From assembly GCA_023055505.1 (NCBI GenBank), contig JALIRH010000023.1:6144423-6208422 (forward strand): DNA of 64,000 nucleotides. Reading direction: 5' to 3'. The number at the start of each line of letters is the position of its first letter. The stretch's first letter is position 1. This document shows, one piece after another, positions 60,361-64,000 of this stretch. A model generated the notes under the pieces. It saw nothing but the letters and a program-made list of their open reading frames with translations, did not search any database and was not told where the DNA came from. The translations under genes and the position numbers were made by a program. Source of the stretch: Callipepla californica brunnescens (Eukaryota; Chordata; Aves; Galliformes; Odontophoridae).

Positions 60361-60859
60361 CTTTTAGTTAATATTAGAATCCATCTAAAAATCACTGGCT
60401 ATTAAAAACATACAAAAAGACTGCTTAGGAAACAAGAAGTAGAAGCACTTACGCTCTTTCCTCCACTTAATGCCAGCATAGTGTTGTAAATTTTTATTTT
60501 GTAGCATACTTTCCCAGTATTTTTAAGTAGAAAATTACAAAGAAGTAAGAGAAGTTCACGCCAAGCTACCAATCATGAACAGGTCAGAGATACTGTAAAA
60601 ATCTATGAGTTCTAGATTTGATCCAATTCTCTGTGGCTAAAACGTTGCAACTCTGTCTTGCTGAGTCAGAAGACCTACCTATACATAGGCCAAAACCACT
60701 GAGCAGAGACACAAGTGACAATAGCTCCTCCTGTGTGAATGGTTTTCTTCTTTGTTTCAAAGGTATCTGCTATTCGTGTGGACATTTTGTTACCAGAAAG
60801 CAACAGATCAAAAAGATTTACAGAATGTGCTGAGAAACAGCCTTGCAAAAAAAAAACAG

Positions 60860-61350
60860 CATCATAGAATGGTTTGGGCTCCCTGCTGTGGACAAGTACA
60901 TTTGACTGGAGTCCAGTACCTTGCATTTGGGGATCCTGAACTTCCTGGAATTTACTTGGGCTCTCCTCTCAAACCTGCCAAGGTCCCTCTGGAAGAGAAG
61001 CCATCCCTTCAGCACGTCAGCCCCACCACACAGCTTGGTGTCATCTACAAACTGCACTCAAACTGCCCATGTTCCTAAGACCTCCACATGGACACTGAGC
61101 TGATGACCACAACTCTGTGCCCAGACAATTTTTTAATCAGCAGGTTTAATCACCTGACCGATCTATCTATAGTTTAGAGAAAAGAACGTCTTGTGCTTCT
61201 CACAAGGCCAGGTGGATGACATCAGCTACTCTTCCCTTATCCACCAGTGCTGTAACCCCTTATTTGCTACCATCTTTGTAGAAGGTCACCAAATTCATCT
61301 GGCACAATTTGGTCTTAGTGAAGTCTTATTGGCTGTCACTAGTCACTTGT
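60860..61350 (-). mobile_element. CR1 LINE fragment
   Basis: The plus strand begins CATCATAGAATGGTTTGGG (the 3' terminus). An internal CR1 segment follows directly: GACTGGAGTCCAGTACCTTG, AGCCCCACCACACAGCTTGG, TGTCATCTACAAACTGCA and AGGCCAGGTGGATGACATCA. The jump from terminus to an internal segment indicates a deletion within the element. Confidence 0.82.
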
Positions 61351-62508
61351 GTTTTCCATGTACACATGGAAGGCACAGCTTGATCTATTTACTACTGCTG
61401 GTAGAAAGGAAAACTGGGAATAATAAAGTTTCAGGCAAAGAGCAAAAAGAATAAAGATACAAAAGACAAGGGCATTTGGCAGATGCAGGCTCCATAACTT
61501 CTCTGCTGAAGATGCCTGAGACTATTTGTTAGCTCTCAGATAAGGATTCATCCCAGTCTCCTCTCCTCCAGAGATAACTAGTGCTAACCATATATAGGAA
61601 AAAACAGCTCTGCTGGACATCATGAGTTCCTGTGATTCCCAAAAGCCTTAATGCTACAAAGCATTAGTTTTCTTCTGACAGAAAGCACTGCTATGATCAC
61701 TAGACTACCCACAATAAAGGGAAGATGTCACTTCTTCCCCTTAATAGTTTCAATAGTACTAAATATTTCTAGACCTTCACAACAAGTAATTTATCTCCTT
61801 ACCCTTCATGTCCCACCCATTCCACCCTCCAGTGCAACATATCCCAAAGAGAAACGAAACTTCACTTATGGAGAAGAGAAACTTATTTATCGTTAAGTGA
61901 AAAAAAAAAAAAAGACATATAACTGCAGGTAAAAATCTGTGCCGCTTTCAACTGGTGCAAGTCAATACAACAAAAGACTGCAGGGATCTAACCAGCTATT
62001 GCACTGCACAGGTCAGAATATATTAAGGAGACTGCCTGGGAGGAGGAACAAGAGCAGAAAGCACAAGCAAGCACAATCACAGATCTGCAGCCAGCTTCTG
62101 GGCTAAAAAAAAAGTAGACTCAAAAGAAGTGATGAGACACTTGAACAGATTTAAAAGCAGAAAAAAGGAAGCACTAGCATGAAGCTAGTAAAAAGTGTAA
62201 GTTTACAAACAAATTATTAACCCATCACTTCTGAACAGGGTGTGCTTCTTGTCTACGTCCTCATACCTTAGATCTCATGGACTTCACAAATGCATTCTTT
62301 TCAGCAATAAGTAAGTTCAGAAGCTAGTTTTTAATGACATTACAGTTCTGACTGATTACTTAGTCTGAAAGCAAAATATTTTACTACATCAACAACATCA
62401 GTATTTGACTGTCCTCTTAAGATAATTACATTGTTTTTAAACACAAAAACAGAACTTCATTTTATTTCTCTATTATGTTCTATTTATTTGATTCTATCCA
62501 AGACCAGA

Positions 62509-62564
62509 AACAAACAAACAAACAAACATTTAAATAATCAATCAATCAAACAAACAAACAAAAA
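62509..62564. repeat. (CAAA)n/(CAAT)n microsatellite
   Basis: Two CAAA blocks separated by an AATC/AATCAATC stretch. Confidence 0.85.
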
Positions 62565-63938
62565 GCAACAGAACAAGCCATTTGTGGTATTTGAGTAAGA
62601 AAACTGATAATATTTAACCGTTGAGCTCAGTAGCACAGAACATCTACAGCAGTGATGGTCCGACAAAACTACACTTATTCCTAGAGTTTCGCCTCTCCAA
62701 TAAGCAGTGGAATCTTATAGAAGCAGTCTTAACATATTTTCAATCTTTACTGAAATTAAAGACGCAGTTCTTCCAGTCAAAAGCTTCCAAAATCATCATC
62801 TACTGCCAACAAAAGCAGCTAGTCTCATGGAAGAATTACTGGGTGGAGATCTACAGCGTGTATTTACACATTTGTAAAGACTGCACAGCTACATACAGTT
62901 GCCATGCCTAATCTCATTAAAGGTTATGTCTATGAATCATCTGAAATGGGAGCTCATTTCAGCACAGGGCTTGACACTGCATGAGACTTGTCCTGCCAAG
63001 AGGCTCTGTTAAGTCTGAATAACAGTCTTTGGAGAACCACACCTTCCAATGAATCAATTTCACCAGTTTATCAGCTCTGATAAAACTCAACTGCTTTAAT
63101 GATAATTATGATGAAGGAGCAGAAGTCCAGAAGTCTTTTTCTTTAACAACAAAACAAAACAAAAAAACAATGCTTCCATGGAAAGCTGTAACAGCACAGT
63201 CACCGCAATTGTTTAAACACAATTGTTTCTTGTGGTTGGAAAACAAATTAAGCCAGCAAATTTACATTAGTAGTATGCTCACTTATGCAGCAATTACTCT
63301 TTACAGTGACTGACAAAGACATGCAACAGATTCTCTACATTTGAACATTCAAACAAACAAGAGAAACACTCATAGATATACACATACATGGCTATACACA
63401 TACATACTACGTTACTTGCATACAAAAAAGGCAAAAAAATAGCTTTAATGTTCTGCAATTATGCAGAAAAGATGTGATGATGTTTCTAGTCTCGCAAACG
63501 ACTATAGGGTCCAAAATGGAATGGTGCAGTCTTGCAACACAGAGATATGAAATCATGAAACAGCTAATGAGGAAATTTTCAGAATGTAAAACAAATCCCA
63601 TACCTCAAAAACGACATACAGTAGAAGAAATAATAATATTTAATCAAAACCTGGATATAAAAAATCTGAAATATCAGATTTAAATACAACAGTGATTATG
63701 TTTCATAATTTGGCAGGCAGATATTAAGTATACCAGTCAAGAATGAATGCCACACTGCCACTGTTGAATCCTTTCTGCCGTGCAATCATTTTCTTCTAAG
63801 AAAAGTGATGATATAGTCAGGGAGCAAACAATATCTGAAGACTAGTGTTAAGCCTGATTTGAGTCTCAAATCAGCTTCAAAAAGCTTTTTCCTGCTTTTC
63901 ATTCATCTCTTTATATTTGAAAGTTCAGGAACCAAATA

Positions 63939-64000
63939 TCACAGAATGTCAGGGAATGGAAGGGACCTCAAAAGATCATCTCGTTCAATCCCCCTGCTGG
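63939..64000 (-). mobile_element. CR1 LINE 3' end, cut by window edge
   Basis: The plus strand reads ATCACAGAATGTCAGGGAAT and GGAAGGGACCTCAAAAGATC, the standard reverse-complement CR1 terminus. The element continues past 64000. Confidence 0.85.

Larger units (their letters stand above)
14290..64000 (-). other. PAM: PAM gene (locus span, 5' end beyond window)
   Basis: PAM encodes the bifunctional copper monooxygenase (PHM) and zinc lyase (PAL) that alpha-amidates glycine-extended peptides in the secretory pathway. Twenty-one coding exons on the minus strand join with no phase conflict or stop (2,554 bases, about 851 codons). They cover rat residue about 125 to the C-terminus. The domain order is PHM (partial), linker exon, PAL, short luminal stalk, transmembrane segment and cytosolic tail. 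Every metal ligand and catalytic residue I could place by counting is kept, so the gene looks functional. About 120 N-terminal residues, including the signal peptide and the H107/H108 copper ligands, are not in the recognised exons. Confidence 0.97.
60019..64000 (-). other. PAM intron, 3' part
   Basis: This is the part of the next intron inside the window. It holds CR1 fragments at about 60125-60360, 60860-61350 and 63939-64000, and a (CAAA)n repeat at 62509-62564. I searched by eye for an exon ending in phase 2 with the HHMLLFGC-type PHM motif and did not find one. Confidence 0.7.

Noticed and set aside
59913..60395. 160-codon open frame on the minus strand
   Set aside because: Only 59933-60018 is PAM exon. 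The rest is intron plus a CR1 fragment read through by chance.
60019..64000. Search for the PHM exon with H107/H108
   Set aside because: No segment on the minus strand matched the motif with splice sites in phase 2, so it is presumed upstream of the window.
1..64000. CRISPR arrays, operons, tRNA or rRNA genes, integrated viruses
   Set aside because: No regularly spaced repeats, no cloverleaf-like segments recognised and no viral gene order. The only transposon-derived coding sequences are GIN1 and CR1 relics.

Overview
The window is vertebrate nuclear DNA and almost certainly from a bird. It holds at least nine CR1 LINE fragments, several ending in the 8-bp ATTCTATG-type 3' terminus typical of bird CR1. 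Genes are split into short exons with GT-AG introns. Two genes lie tail to tail. GIN1 and PAM are also neighbours on human 5q21, a region that corresponds to the chicken Z chromosome, so a Z-linked bird locus is a reasonable inference. I could not run an alignment to name the species.

Positions 1-6955 (+ strand) hold the 3' part of GIN1, a host gene derived from a gypsy/GIN-type integrase. Five coding exons (944-1252, 2030-2218, 2315-2482, 2920-3208, 6009-6301) join in phase with no internal stop and give 415 codons plus TAA. They encode the end of the zinc-binding module, the RNase H-like integrase core and the C-terminal beta-barrel-like domain. The first catalytic Asp position of the core reads Ala. 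The last residues look frame-shifted relative to the mammalian protein.

Positions 6956 to about 14289 are intergenic, with two minus-strand CR1 fragments and no convincing gene.

Positions 14290-64000 (- strand) hold most of PAM, the bifunctional peptidylglycine alpha-amidating monooxygenase. I place 21 coding exons that join in perfect phase (2,554 coding bases, about 851 codons). They run from PHM residue about 125 (rat numbering) through the rest of the PHM copper domain, the protease-sensitive linker exon, the whole PAL beta-propeller, the transmembrane exon and the cytosolic tail to the stop at 14952-14954. Counting residues along the joined exons puts the known PHM ligands (H172, H242, H244, M314) and PAL residues (R533, H585, Y654, H690, R706, H786) at their rat positions, with one single-residue deletion and one insertion in PAL. 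The signal peptide, the start and the exons with H107/H108 lie outside the window or were not recognised.

PAM acts in the lumen of secretory granules: PHM hydroxylates the alpha carbon of a C-terminal glycine, and PAL then releases glyoxylate to leave an amidated peptide hormone. GIN1 has no settled function. I found no previously undescribed multi-gene system here. The most interesting points are the GIN1 active-site and C-terminal changes, a GIN1 splice donor inside a GT microsatellite, and a run of symmetric phase-1 cassette exons in PAM.
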